Source: a candidate division WOR-3 bacterium (GTDB taxonomy: Bacteria; Hydrothermota; Tepidihabitantia; Tepidihabitantales; Tepidihabitantaceae). Taken from it: a stretch of DNA of 38,547 bases. Shown one piece after another: positions 6,482 to 14,369 of this stretch (position 1 is the first letter of the stretch; every line of letters starts with the position of its first letter). The stretch spans positions 1 to 38,547 of the forward strand of contig VGIR01000021.1 in NCBI GenBank assembly GCA_016867815.1, read 5' to 3'. The notes beneath the pieces are model-generated. The model was not told the DNA's origin. It saw nothing but the letters and a program-made list of their open reading frames with translations, and did no database searches. The position numbers and the translations under genes were made by a program.

Positions 6482-9400
6482 CTAGAAGTAAGCCTTCAGC
6501 TCGGCGCTGAGGGTATGCTCGCTCGGCCGGTCCGGGCGGTCCTGGAAGCTGTACCGGGCGGACGCCGAGAGCACGTTGCTGAACGAGTGCTCGAAGCTCA
6601 AGCCCGCCCCCGGAATCGTTCCGAGCGGCTCGATCAGCCCGACATCGAACGGCAGCACCGGGATAGTCGCGGCGCGGTGCACGACCTGAAGAGACGTTCG
6701 TACCCGGGTCCGGGAGCCGAAGCTGAACGTGCGGGCGAAACTCGCGTCAAACGCCCAGAGCGCAAACCGCCCGAGCTCGGGGTAGGAAACCGTCTCGGCA
6801 ACGCTCTTCCGTTCGTAGCCGAGCTCGGCCTCAATCCGCAGCCTGCTGCCTACTACCGGGCTGAACTCAACCCGCCAGCCGGCTTCGTCATAGTCGATCT
6901 CCCCTCCACTGAGTCTCCGCCGTGCCCGCTCGGCCTCGAACCGCGCCCGGCCTTCAACCTCGGGTAGCCGGTCACTGAACATCTCGACATAGGCTTGCTG
7001 GCGGGACGATGCCCGGCCGGTCGCAGCCAGGTTCAGGTCGACCCCGAATTCCGAGCTGGCGCCAAGGGTTGGGGTGAGTACCGGCTCGAAGCTTTTCACT
7101 ACCAGCCGCAGGTCCTGTCGGCTCAGGTCGGTGAGTACGCTGCTGTCGGTGCTGGTCCGGGTCTGGCTGAAGGATCCGGACAACGCTGCCGGGTCGAACA
7201 TCGACACGTCGCCCGAGCCGTTCAGGGACCACTCGCGTGCCTGAGTGAATCGGCCGGTCGCCACCACGACCCGCTCGTAGTCGCCGTCAGGGTCTGCGTA
7301 GTACCGGCCGCTCACCGAGTCGCGCCGAAACTCACCTTCTCCTCTCCCGACGTACCGGAAGAGCTCGTCCCTGAGCTGCACCTTGCGGTAGGACTGGTTG
7401 AAGTCTGCCTGCAGCCGCAACCCGGCCCGCGGAGTCGCGGTGCCGTTCAGGCTGGCGAGCAACTGGCTCCAGTTCTCGCCCGAGCCGGCATCGAACCGCC
7501 GGTCGTTCAGGCCGGCCATGGCGCCGAGCTGGAAGGCGGTCCCGCCGGTCCAGTCCGCCCGTGCTTCAAGGAGTCGGGCCAGGCTGGTACGCTGCCAGGC
7601 ACGAATCACCGTATCCGGTTCATAGAAACAGGAGTGACGGTAGTCTACTCCCGCAGTCAGCGCGGTAATCGGCTTCGCTTCCAGCCCGGCGATCAGCACT
7701 GACGACATGTCGCGGGCGTTCACCACGCTCTGCCATCCGGCCTTGGGATAGAGCCAACCAACCCGCGGCGTCGCGAGAACGCTCTGCCGCGTGATGTCTG
7801 CGACCCGCGTGATGTCGTATCCCAGCCACCCGGCCTGGACGCCACCATGGTATCGATAGACCGGCCCGCCCTCGAACCGATCCAGTCGGCCGGCCTCGCC
7901 GCTCAAGCTGAGAAACGCAGCCGGCCTGGCGCGCAACGAGACTTCGTCGCTCGAGCGCCTCTTGTTCTCGGCCGTGCCTCCCCAGCGATACGCGAAGTCG
8001 ACCTCCGGGCTCGCGCCCGGAGCCTCAAACCGCCGGTCCTGCAGGCGGTGCCTGTAGAGTATTCCGTAGGAACTGTCCTGCCACCCCGCATCGAGGTTCA
8101 GCGCGCCGGCATCAACCTGTGCTCCGCCCGGTGCGAACAGGTTCAGGCTCCGGCGCTGGACAAGACCCTCGACCCCGGCAGTGAACCCCGACTGCTTAAA
8201 CCCGACGCGGGCGTATGCCGCCTCGCTCCGCTCGGGCAGGGCAATCCTGCGCATCGCGACGTAGTTGCCGAGACCCGCCCCGGCGTAGCGGTAGGCGAGG
8301 ATCGTATCACTGTACCGATAGTCGCCGAGCGAATCCCCTACCAGCGTAAACCGCACCTGGTAGTCGCCCGAGTCCCTCCCGACGTACTCGAAGTGGTCTC
8401 CGACCTTGATGTAGTCACCCTGGCCCGGACCCGCGTAGGTCGCGCCATCCAGCCAGGCCCGGCCAGTGTCAGCCCCGATGGCGGCAAGCGACTCCCTGTC
8501 CGCTGGTGACAAATCCTCCGTGAAGCTGGAGCTCGGGTCGTCACCCTCCCGGAACACGCCAAAGTCTAGACTCGCTCCCGTACCCGGAACGCCGACCAGT
8601 TCCCGCTGCCCGAACCCCAGCCTCGCCGCTCCCGCGAGCAAGGAACGGCTGTAGTCACCGGTCACGTAATGGAACGTAGCCTCGATCCTCGCCAACCGGT
8701 CAATTACCCGGCGATTGGTGAACAGCAGTTCTCCGGTCGAGTAGTCAATGGTGTAGTCCGCATCCCAGCCGCGAACCATCCGGCGACCGTTGAGATAGAC
8801 CTGCTCGCTACCCGGGACTATAAGCGCCGCCCTTCCATCCGGTGCCAGGACATATGGCCCCTGCGAACCGTCGACCCCGGCCATTTCCACGCGGCCAAAC
8901 AACCCTTTGGGAGTCGCGTAGCCTCCGAACACCCCGAAGGATGGGGTCGAGGGATCGGGGATTGCAGGACTGGCCGCTGCGGTTCCAGTCAGACTGAGCG
9001 GGGATCCGGAACCCAGGCCCCTTGAATCCGTGACCCCTTGAATCCTGGTGCCTGCTTGCACCTCTCCCCATCCCGCGCTCGCTCCGATCGCCTTCCGCTC
9101 AATCGTCCCGAAACCGCCAACCGGCACGAGCAGATTCACATCACCGAAAGATCCATGCCACTGCCGGCCTCGCAGACTGATGAGCAGCTTGTCGAGTTCC
9201 TCGATATCCCGGGTAGTTCCCTCGGCCGGAATCGGCGAGCTCTGGTCGGACAGTTCCGCTTCAACTGCAATCCCCTCGAAGCTGCCCGTTATCGCCACCC
9301 GCGTAGCCTGATCGATTCCCGCGTTTGCTCCGCCGACGCTGACGCCCAGCGTCTTGCTGCCGGAAAGGTCAAGTGCGGTCGGTCCGACAGTGGGCGACGC

Positions 9401-9874
9401 GGTGTCCGCGACCCGGCCGGCGGTTGGCTGCAGGACGGATGACTCGCGGCCCGCGACCGGTGGCCGGTGCAGACGATACTCCTGCGGCATACCGGGAAGC
9501 CGCACGCAGCGGTAGACGACCCGAATCGGGACCCACTTCTCAGGCTTGCGCCAGAAGACGATGGAGCCGGTGCCGTAGTCGAACTTGTAGTCTGTCGAGT
9601 CAAGACGGGCGCCTGAGACATAGACTGCGTCCGTGCCCAGGACGAGAAACTGTCCATCAGGGGCAGATGAGTCCGGAACGACCTCAAGCGGATAGACGAA
9701 ACTGATACCGTCGCTGACGATCAGCGTCTGGCAAGGAACACCGATTGGCTCGGTCAGGGCGACTGAGACGAACAAGAACAGGGCGGCGAACGAACGCTTC
9801 AAGTCCAGCGGTCTATTCTGCCAATCGCCAATCGCAAATTGTCGTAGCTGACCTCCGCACGAGCAATGCAACAC
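6482..9874 (-). CDS. Very large putative outer-membrane beta-barrel protein
   Basis: 1,130 residues. A hydrophobic signal segment (about 28-46) precedes a beta-rich protein full of alternating aromatic/polar strands, with repeated short motifs such as GDY, YRY and RVGW. The last residue is Phe in a strand (HTLSAELKAYF), the usual signal for barrel assembly. A segment near 205-230 (SSPIPAEGTTRDIEEL) resembles uncharacterised surface proteins of FCB-type bacteria. The start is uncertain. GTG 9874 has a GGAGG-type site supplied by the palindromic element upstream but gives a 26-residue positively charged lead before the hydrophobic core; TTG 9802 would give a conventional signal peptide. That lead and a linker near 9000 (SRGLGSGSPLS) are encoded by tandem 7/8-nt arrays. 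Function unknown. Confidence 0.8.
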   Translation of the reverse strand: MLHCSCGGQLRQFAIGDWQNRPLDLKRSFAALFLFVSVALTEPIGVPCQTLIVSDGISFVYPLEVVPDSSAPDGQFLVLGTDAVYVSGARLDSTDYKFDYGTGSIVFWRKPEKWVPIRVVYRCVRLPGMPQEYRLHRPPVAGRESSVLQPTAGRVADTASPTVGPTALDLSGSKTLGVSVGGANAGIDQATRVAITGSFEGIAVEAELSDQSSPIPAEGTTRDIEELDKLLISLRGRQWHGSFGDVNLLVPVGGFGTIERKAIGASAGWGEVQAGTRIQGVTDSRGLGSGSPLSLTGTAAASPAIPDPSTPSFGVFGGYATPKGLFGRVEMAGVDGSQGPYVLAPDGRAALIVPGSEQVYLNGRRMVRGWDADYTIDYSTGELLFTNRRVIDRLARIEATFHYVTGDYSRSLLAGAARLGFGQRELVGVPGTGASLDFGVFREGDDPSSSFTEDLSPADRESLAAIGADTGRAWLDGATYAGPGQGDYIKVGDHFEYVGRDSGDYQVRFTLVGDSLGDYRYSDTILAYRYAGAGLGNYVAMRRIALPERSEAAYARVGFKQSGFTAGVEGLVQRRSLNLFAPGGAQVDAGALNLDAGWQDSSYGILYRHRLQDRRFEAPGASPEVDFAYRWGGTAENKRRSSDEVSLRARPAAFLSLSGEAGRLDRFEGGPVYRYHGGVQAGWLGYDITRVADITRQSVLATPRVGWLYPKAGWQSVVNARDMSSVLIAGLEAKPITALTAGVDYRHSCFYEPDTVIRAWQRTSLARLLEARADWTGGTAFQLGAMAGLNDRRFDAGSGENWSQLLASLNGTATPRAGLRLQADFNQSYRKVQLRDELFRYVGRGEGEFRRDSVSGRYYADPDGDYERVVVATGRFTQAREWSLNGSGDVSMFDPAALSGSFSQTRTSTDSSVLTDLSRQDLRLVVKSFEPVLTPTLGASSEFGVDLNLAATGRASSRQQAYVEMFSDRLPEVEGRARFEAERARRRLSGGEIDYDEAGWRVEFSPVVGSRLRIEAELGYERKSVAETVSYPELGRFALWAFDASFARTFSFGSRTRVRTSLQVVHRAATIPVLPFDVGLIEPLGTIPGAGLSFEHSFSNVLSASARYSFQDRPDRPSEHTLSAELKAYF

Positions 9875-9892
9875 CCTGCCCCCTCCCTTCTA

Positions 9893-9918
9893 TTCCCTCC
9901 CCCTTGAGGGGGAGGGAA
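9893..9918. repeat. REP-like palindrome (CCCTCCCCC/GGGGGAGGG)
   Basis: Perfect 11-bp stem TTCCCTCCCCC/GGGGGAGGGAA with loop TTGA, flanked by further CCCTCC and GGGTGAGGG sequence (about 9878-9930). It resembles the G/C-rich extragenic palindromes widespread in bacteria. It lies directly upstream of GTG 9874 and, on the minus strand, supplies purine-rich sequence that could act as its ribosome binding site. Confidence 0.6.
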
Positions 9919-9985
9919 GGGTGAGGGTAATGCAGGCGGCACTTCACTTACGCGGACCTCAGTAGCCGGTTCATTCCGGCTGCCG

Positions 9986-10020
9986 GCATTCGACAATCGT
10001 CAATCGTCATTCGGCAATCC
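9986..10020. repeat. Five-unit 7-nt array overlapping a stop codon
   Basis: Five contiguous 7-nt units with consensus (T/G/A)CAATCG, for example TCAATCG and TCATTCG. The array includes the stop codon and last codons (RIAE) of the lipoprotein gene. Related two-unit copies (CCAATCG) lie at 9821-9834, inside the start region of the outer-membrane protein gene. Confidence 0.75.
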
Positions 10021-10831
10021 TGTATACGCGGATCCTTGTCCCGGCATCGAGGACTGCGAGCCGGTCGCCAACCAGCACGACCGATAGCGGCCTGACCGAG
10101 TCCGGCAGGCTGAAACCTGCCACCCTGCCCTCCCTGATAACCCACAACTGCGGCCTCCCCCGCACTGCCAGGCAAAGCGTACCCTCTTCGTTGGCCGCGA
10201 GCAGATCGCAGGCGGCGGGAAGCGACAAAGACCGCGTGACTACGCCGCTGCGACTGAAGTAGTAGAGCAACCTCGACGCCGTACTCAGGACCGCAAAGCT
10301 GCCGTCACGCAAGGAGGCAATCGCGCCGGGACGGGCCACCTCTGCAGAACTCATGAACAGCCGGCTCTCGCCAAAGATACCCTTGTACCAGATTGCTGCC
10401 CGGTCCGCATCACTCACAAGCACTACCCCGGGCTCAAAGCTCGCCAAACCGGCGACCCGCACGTTGTTCAGCCACGGCTGCAGACTGAGCTTGTCCTTGG
10501 ACATCCGGTAGAGCAAGTGGTCATCGTACACGTAGATGTAGAACCGGTCAGCCGCGATGCCGGCGGGAGCGGTCACGCGCTCGGTGAGCGGAATCGTGTC
10601 CCAGACCGCGAGCGCCGCAGTGTAGCGGACGACCCGCGTGCCGGAATTCTCCAGCACCAGCAACATCTCTCCATCCGTACAGATCGCGGTAGCCGCAGAC
10701 CCGAGTTCCGCCGTAGCCTCCGGCTCCAGCGGCGCGAATCTGCTTGCGGGTTCGACCCGTCCGGCCCCAACACAACCGGTCACCAGGCATAGCGCCACGC
10801 CCAGAACTGCCTGCCTGATCACCGTGTTCAC
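10007..10831 (-). CDS. Putative propeller-like lipoprotein
   Basis: 274 residues. It begins with a lipoprotein signal (residues 1-20): a hydrophobic stretch followed by lipobox LVTGC, so Cys20 would be lipidated after LspA processing (an lspA gene lies at 26062). The rest shows repeated beta motifs about 40-45 residues apart (GEMLLVLENSG, GSFAVLSTASRLLYYF, GDRLAVLDAGTRIRVY), suggesting a small beta-propeller. No enzyme motif is seen. The GTG start sits 9 nt after a -10 box. The last codons and stop lie in a 7-nt repeat array. Confidence 0.7.
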   Translation of the reverse strand: MNTVIRQAVLGVALCLVTGCVGAGRVEPASRFAPLEPEATAELGSAATAICTDGEMLLVLENSGTRVVRYTAALAVWDTIPLTERVTAPAGIAADRFYIYVYDDHLLYRMSKDKLSLQPWLNNVRVAGLASFEPGVVLVSDADRAAIWYKGIFGESRLFMSSAEVARPGAIASLRDGSFAVLSTASRLLYYFSRSGVVTRSLSLPAACDLLAANEEGTLCLAVRGRPQLWVIREGRVAGFSLPDSVRPLSVVLVGDRLAVLDAGTRIRVYRIAE

Positions 10832-10840
10832 TGCTACTCT

Positions 10841-10868
10841 ATTGTTGCCTCGAAGCCGTGAAAGTCAA
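10841..10868 (-). promoter_or_regulatory. Promoter of the lipoprotein gene (near-leaderless)
   Basis: Minus strand: -35 TTGACT (10868-10863), 16-nt spacer, weak -10 AACAAT (10846-10841). The GTG start follows after 9 nt. Confidence 0.45.
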
Positions 10869-10991
10869 GCCATCGCCCAAATGCCGGCCGCAGGCAATAC
10901 CCCGACTCGTCGCCTGCGCTTGTGTTGTGTTTTCGTGCCTCATGCCGGGCCGGACGTCAACCGACGGTGGAGATGGAACGCGGGCGCTGCC

Positions 10992-12053
10992 CTAGTCGGG
11001 CCGTCTCATACGCAACTGGTCAATCCGGTCGAACACGTCGGTAATGGCCTCTTCATCCCTCCCGGCCTGCTTCAACAGCTCAGTCAACCGCTTGCGACCG
11101 AGCTTGTCCTCGCAGCCCGCCAGTCCGGTAAGGGTCTGACGCGGACCATCGGCAACCCCGGTGGCAAGCAGGATGGTCAGGGCCTCCGCGAGTTTCGGTA
11201 CGGCCTGCTCATGCTCGCTCCGGTCGGCCAGAATCAGCCCGATGTTGCCGAGGTCGGCCGCTACGCCGAGTTGGTGCCCGATTTCGCGGGCCAGTGCCAG
11301 CGCTTCGTTGTCGTACTTCAGCGCCTCGTCCAGATCGCCTTTGTCGCGGCAGATGTTCCCGATGCTGCCCAGGTTGCTGGCCAGACACCATTGGTCTCCG
11401 GTTTGGCGGGCCATGGCCAGCGCCTCCCGGTGGTACTCCAGCGCCTTGTCGAACTCGCTCCTGTCGTGGTAGACGTTGCCAATGTTGGCCAGTTGCGTCG
11501 CCACGCCCCATTGGTCGCCGATGTCGCGTGACATGGTCAGTGACGCCTCGTAGTACTGCAGCGCCCGGTCGAGTTCTCCCCGGTCGTGGTGGACGCTGCC
11601 GGCGTAGCCGAGGTGAATGGCCGTCGCCCATGGATCGTTGGAGTCGTCGGACAGCGCCAGCGCCTGCTCCATGAGCGTAAGCGCCCGGTCGAGTTCTCCG
11701 TTGTCGTGGAATATTCGCCCGATGTTTCCCAAAGCCCGGGACCCGCCTTGCCGATCATCATACTGCTCTGCCAGCCGCGCCGACTCCTGGAAGTCCTTCA
11801 GCGCCTCGTCGAGGCGGCCCTGCGTGTAGTGGCAGACCCCGACAAGGTTGTTGAGCGCTACCAGCCCCGGCCCGTTTGTGGCGACAATCGCCTGCTTGAA
11901 ATACCCGATTGCCTGGTCCCAGCTGGAGATATTCATCGCGGCGAATCCGAGCTCGAACGGCTCCCTGACCTCGGGTCTGGATTGCAGAAGTGCACCCAAA
12001 TACTGGGCCATCCTCCCTGGACGACACCGCACCACGCCGGGCTTCGTCGCCAT
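10992..12053 (-). CDS. Cytoplasmic TPR protein (tandem 40-residue TPRs)
   Basis: 353 residues from ATG 12053. Five or more tandem TPR units of 40 residues run through the middle (pattern LGNIGxIFxDxGELDRALxxxEQALAL), each with the G-A-Y/F spacing of TPR_12-type repeats found in adaptor proteins. The C-terminal 60 residues are charged helices. The frame is open further to a TTG at 12191 only 3 nt past the -10, but the extra 46 residues have no TPR character, so ATG 12053 is preferred; that leaves a leader of about 135 nt. No signal peptide. Partner unknown. Confidence 0.75.
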   Translation of the reverse strand: MATKPGVVRCRPGRMAQYLGALLQSRPEVREPFELGFAAMNISSWDQAIGYFKQAIVATNGPGLVALNNLVGVCHYTQGRLDEALKDFQESARLAEQYDDRQGGSRALGNIGRIFHDNGELDRALTLMEQALALSDDSNDPWATAIHLGYAGSVHHDRGELDRALQYYEASLTMSRDIGDQWGVATQLANIGNVYHDRSEFDKALEYHREALAMARQTGDQWCLASNLGSIGNICRDKGDLDEALKYDNEALALAREIGHQLGVAADLGNIGLILADRSEHEQAVPKLAEALTILLATGVADGPRQTLTGLAGCEDKLGRKRLTELLKQAGRDEEAITDVFDRIDQLRMRRPD

Positions 12054-12194
12054 CACCTTGTCTACCCCAGGTTGTAGATGAGCATTCGGCCCATGTTTGC
12101 CGCTGCGCCCGTGAAAGCGCGCGCCAGTGTGGACAGAGCGAGCAGCAGAGAGAACGCACCCGTCGGGTGTCCCATAACGTATACCAAGCAAGCC

Positions 12195-12222
12195 AGTCTA
12201 GCTTCCCCCGCCTGTATGTCAA
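12195..12222 (-). promoter_or_regulatory. Promoter of the TPR gene
   Basis: Minus strand: perfect -35 TTGACA (12222-12217), 16-nt spacer, -10 TAGACT (12200-12195). Transcription would start near 12188, well upstream of the preferred ATG at 12053. Confidence 0.6.
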
Positions 12223-12333
12223 CTCTTGGAGCTTGTCAGCCCTGCCCGCCTCCCCGCCTCTTCCGCACTGACTCCTCGGCTGCCCCTGCTACCATGTGAA
12301 TCAAGGAACACGGACCGCGGTCATGCGGTCTAG

Positions 12334-12525
12334 GGGCCAGGCCCAGGGCCGGCACGGGAATTGACCAGCGCCTGCCGGGAGATAGCCGACCTGCTGGCGA
12401 AAGCGGCCGTCAAAGGGATGGTGCCGACGGACAAGGCCGCACTGCTTACCGTGGCAACGGAAGAGGACCTCAAGCCATCGCGCAGTTCGAGCAGATGCTC
12501 TACCCGCTCGGCTGACCGGGCGCCT
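12334..12525 (+). pseudogene. Remnant of a small helical protein gene, frameshifted
   Basis: The frame encodes a helical segment (REIADLLAKAAVKG, DKAALLTVATEEDLK). After the codons for EDLK near 12472 the sense continues only in another frame as AIAQFEQMLYPLG followed by TGA at 12523-12525. Restoring one base would make one continuous sensible C terminus. No good start codon exists (an in-frame TAG at 12331, then TTG 12361). This reads as the 3' remnant of a decayed gene, or as a single-base assembly error. Confidence 0.45.
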
Positions 12526-12540
12526 CGCCGCCCGCCTGAT

Positions 12541-12568
12541 TTGACTCCGAGTTGACTTCCCTTAGAAT
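12541..12568 (+). promoter_or_regulatory. Promoter of the pepQ-efp-accC row (leaderless)
   Basis: -35 TTGACT (12541-12546), 16-nt spacer, -10 TAGAAT (12563-12568). ATG 12577 is 8 nt downstream. A second TTGACT at 12552 is too close to the -10 to be its partner. Confidence 0.65.
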
Positions 12569-12576
12569 ACGTCCCC

Positions 12577-13635
12577 ATGTCTAAGCGAATCGAACGGCTG
12601 CGCGGCCTGATGCGCCGCGAGAAACTGGACGGGTTCGTGGTCGTGAACCTGCCCAGCATCCGCTATCTATGCGGTTACACCGGCTCGAACGGGCTGATGC
12701 TCGTTACGCCACGCGATGCCTGGTTCTACACCGACTTCCGCTACCAGGAACAGATAAAGACAGAGGTGAAAAACTGCCGCAAGCACGTCCTGACGCGCGA
12801 CCCGCTTGCCCATCCGCGTCCCGAGTGGAGCCGGCCGTTCCGGCGCCTGGGTGTCGAAGAAAACCACGTCACACTCGCCCGGTACAGGCAGTTGCGCAAA
12901 CGGTTCAACAAGTCCCGACTGGTCGGGGCCAAGGATCTGGTGCTGGAACTGCGCCGAGCCAAGGAAGCGATTGAAGTCGAGCAGATAGCCGCGGCTCAGC
13001 GCATCACCGACCGCGTGTTCGGGAATGTGCTGAAGCTGGTCAAGCCGGGCGTCCGTGAACGCGACCTGGCACTCGAGATCGAGTTTCAGTTCCGCCGGCA
13101 CGGCGAGGTAGCGTTCGACTCCATCGTCGCGTCCGGAGGGAACGCCGCCAAGCCTCACGCCGGGTTCAGCGACCGGAAGTTGAGGAACGGCGACGCGCTC
13201 ACCCTCGACATCGGCTGCCGCGTGGGAGGATACTGCTCCGACATGACCCGAACCGTATTCGTCGGCAGGGCCCCGGCCGAGCTGCGCAGGGTCTACGGAA
13301 TTGTCGCGGAGGCCCAGCGGCGCGCCCTCGAAGCCATCAAGCCCGGCATCACGGGCAAGGCCGCCGACGCGGTAGCTCGCGACTTCATCGTCGAGCAGGG
13401 TTACGGCAGGCAGTTTGGCCACGGCCTCGGCCACGGTGTCGGCATGGAAGTCCACGAACAGCCCGTTCTTGCCTCTACGAGCAAGGACACGCTGTCGCCG
13501 GGGGACGTTGTCACGGTCGAGCCGGGCGTCTACCTCCCGGGCGTCGGCGGCGTCCGCATCGAAGACATGGTGCACGTCACCAAGACCGGATGCGCGAATC
13601 TTACCCGGAGTCCGAAGCGGCTGATCGAGCTCTAG
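12577..13635 (+). CDS. pepQ: Xaa-Pro aminopeptidase/dipeptidase (M24)
   Basis: 352 residues. The N-terminal creatinase-like domain (about 1-125) is followed by the M24 pita-bread domain. The five metal ligands are all visible: Asp211 (TLDIGCR), Asp222 (CSDMTRT), His286 (GLGHGVGMEVHE), Glu315 (TVEPGVYLPG) and Glu329 (VRIEDMV), with His293 in VHE as a substrate-site residue. The enzyme cleaves Xaa-Pro bonds using two divalent metal ions in the cytoplasm. Length and layout match PepQ/PepP-like proteins that commonly lie just upstream of efp, as here. The ATG sits 8 nt after a -10 box, with no ribosome binding site. Whether it is an aminopeptidase or a prolidase cannot be told. Confidence 0.92.
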   Translation: MSKRIERLRGLMRREKLDGFVVVNLPSIRYLCGYTGSNGLMLVTPRDAWFYTDFRYQEQIKTEVKNCRKHVLTRDPLAHPRPEWSRPFRRLGVEENHVTLARYRQLRKRFNKSRLVGAKDLVLELRRAKEAIEVEQIAAAQRITDRVFGNVLKLVKPGVRERDLALEIEFQFRRHGEVAFDSIVASGGNAAKPHAGFSDRKLRNGDALTLDIGCRVGGYCSDMTRTVFVGRAPAELRRVYGIVAEAQRRALEAIKPGITGKAADAVARDFIVEQGYGRQFGHGLGHGVGMEVHEQPVLASTSKDTLSPGDVVTVEPGVYLPGVGGVRIEDMVHVTKTGCANLTRSPKRLIEL

Positions 13636-13662
13636 CCGGCCCGGGAAGCAGCAGCGAGGAAC

Positions 13663-13667
13663 AGGAG
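13663..13667 (+). promoter_or_regulatory. Ribosome binding site of efp
   Basis: AGGAG, 5 nt before ATG 13673. It lies in the 37-nt gap after the M24 peptidase gene, consistent with co-transcription. Confidence 0.7.
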
Positions 13668-13672
13668 CAGAC

Positions 13673-14230
13673 ATGATCACCCCCAACGAGTTCAAGTCCG
13701 GAGTGCTCATTAAGTACAAGGACGGCACCTACCAGGTACTATCCCATTCGCGCAGCCGCACCGCGCAGCGCCGGGCCCGGGTCGTGGCCAAGCTCCGCAA
13801 CATCAAGACCGGTGTGCAGATCGAGGAGAGCTTCGAATCCGAAGCCAAGTTCGAGGAAGTCGAGATGGAACGGAAGAAAGCGCAGTTCCTCTTTCACGAC
13901 CACGTCGGCTACCATTTCATGGACACCTCGAGCTACGAGCAGTTCGCCCTCAGCGAGGAGCAACTCGGCGACAGCTCACTCTATCTGAGTGACGGCCTCG
14001 AAATCGATATCTCGTACATGGATGGCGTCCCGGTCAGCGTCGCGCCGCCGATGTTCATCGTGCTGGAGATCGTGGAGACTGAGCCGAACTTCCGCGGCGA
14101 CACCGCGACCGGCGGCGGTAAACCGGCGAAACTCACTACCGGACTGGTCGTGAGCGTACCCTTTTTCGTCAAGACCGGCGACAAGGTGAAGATCGACACC
14201 AGGACGAATACGTACGTTGAGCGGGCATGA
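13673..14230 (+). CDS. efp: Elongation factor P, atypical tip loop
   Basis: 185 residues with all three EF-P domains. Domain I is the KOW-like fold (1-65), domain II the OB fold, and domain III ends DTRTNTYVERA, the standard EF-P finish. EF-P binds between the P and E sites and rescues ribosomes stalled at polyproline. The domain I tip is unusual. The usual PGKG or PGRG loop is replaced by SRTAQRRA, and the position aligned with the modified Lys34/Arg32 is Gln32. The tip somewhat resembles the PTARGA-type loop of the EfpL/YeiP paralogue. The gene follows the peptidase by 37 nt with its own AGGAG. No EpmA, EarP or YmfI-type modification gene is in the window. Confidence 0.92.
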   Translation: MITPNEFKSGVLIKYKDGTYQVLSHSRSRTAQRRARVVAKLRNIKTGVQIEESFESEAKFEEVEMERKKAQFLFHDHVGYHFMDTSSYEQFALSEEQLGDSSLYLSDGLEIDISYMDGVPVSVAPPMFIVLEIVETEPNFRGDTATGGGKPAKLTTGLVVSVPFFVKTGDKVKIDTRTNTYVERA

Positions 14231-14252
14231 GTTCGCTCCAGCCTGAATTGCT

Positions 14253-14360
14253 GGTGACCAAATCCCCATGACCAATCAAAGCCGAATGACCCCATGCCCA
14301 CTTCGGCGTCCTCCTCTTTGGTCCATGATTGGGAATTGGCAATTGGACATTGGTCACTCC
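14253..14360. repeat. Facing 7-nt arrays between efp and accC
   Basis: The left half holds TGACCAA/ATGACC-type words. The right half (14328-14355) holds four contiguous 7-nt units with consensus ATTGGNN. The right half reads as an approximate reverse complement of the left. It is the only sequence between efp and accC, and no promoter or ribosome binding site was recognised there. Confidence 0.7.
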
Positions 14361-14369
14361 TCCTAGGGC

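Noticed and set aside
6995-8509. Plus-strand open frames of about 220-235 codons inside the outer-membrane protein gene
   Set aside because: They are antisense shadows of the minus-strand gene: Pro/Arg/Ala-rich composition, no signals, and no motif.
12667-13728. 353-codon open frame antisense to the M24 peptidase gene
   Set aside because: It mirrors a clear peptidase with all metal ligands. Long antisense frames are expected in GC-rich coding DNA, and this one shows no domain or ribosome binding site.
14253-14360. Insertion-sequence ends flanking accC
   Set aside because: The facing words are degenerate 7-nt units, with no transposase gene, target duplication or defined terminal repeat.
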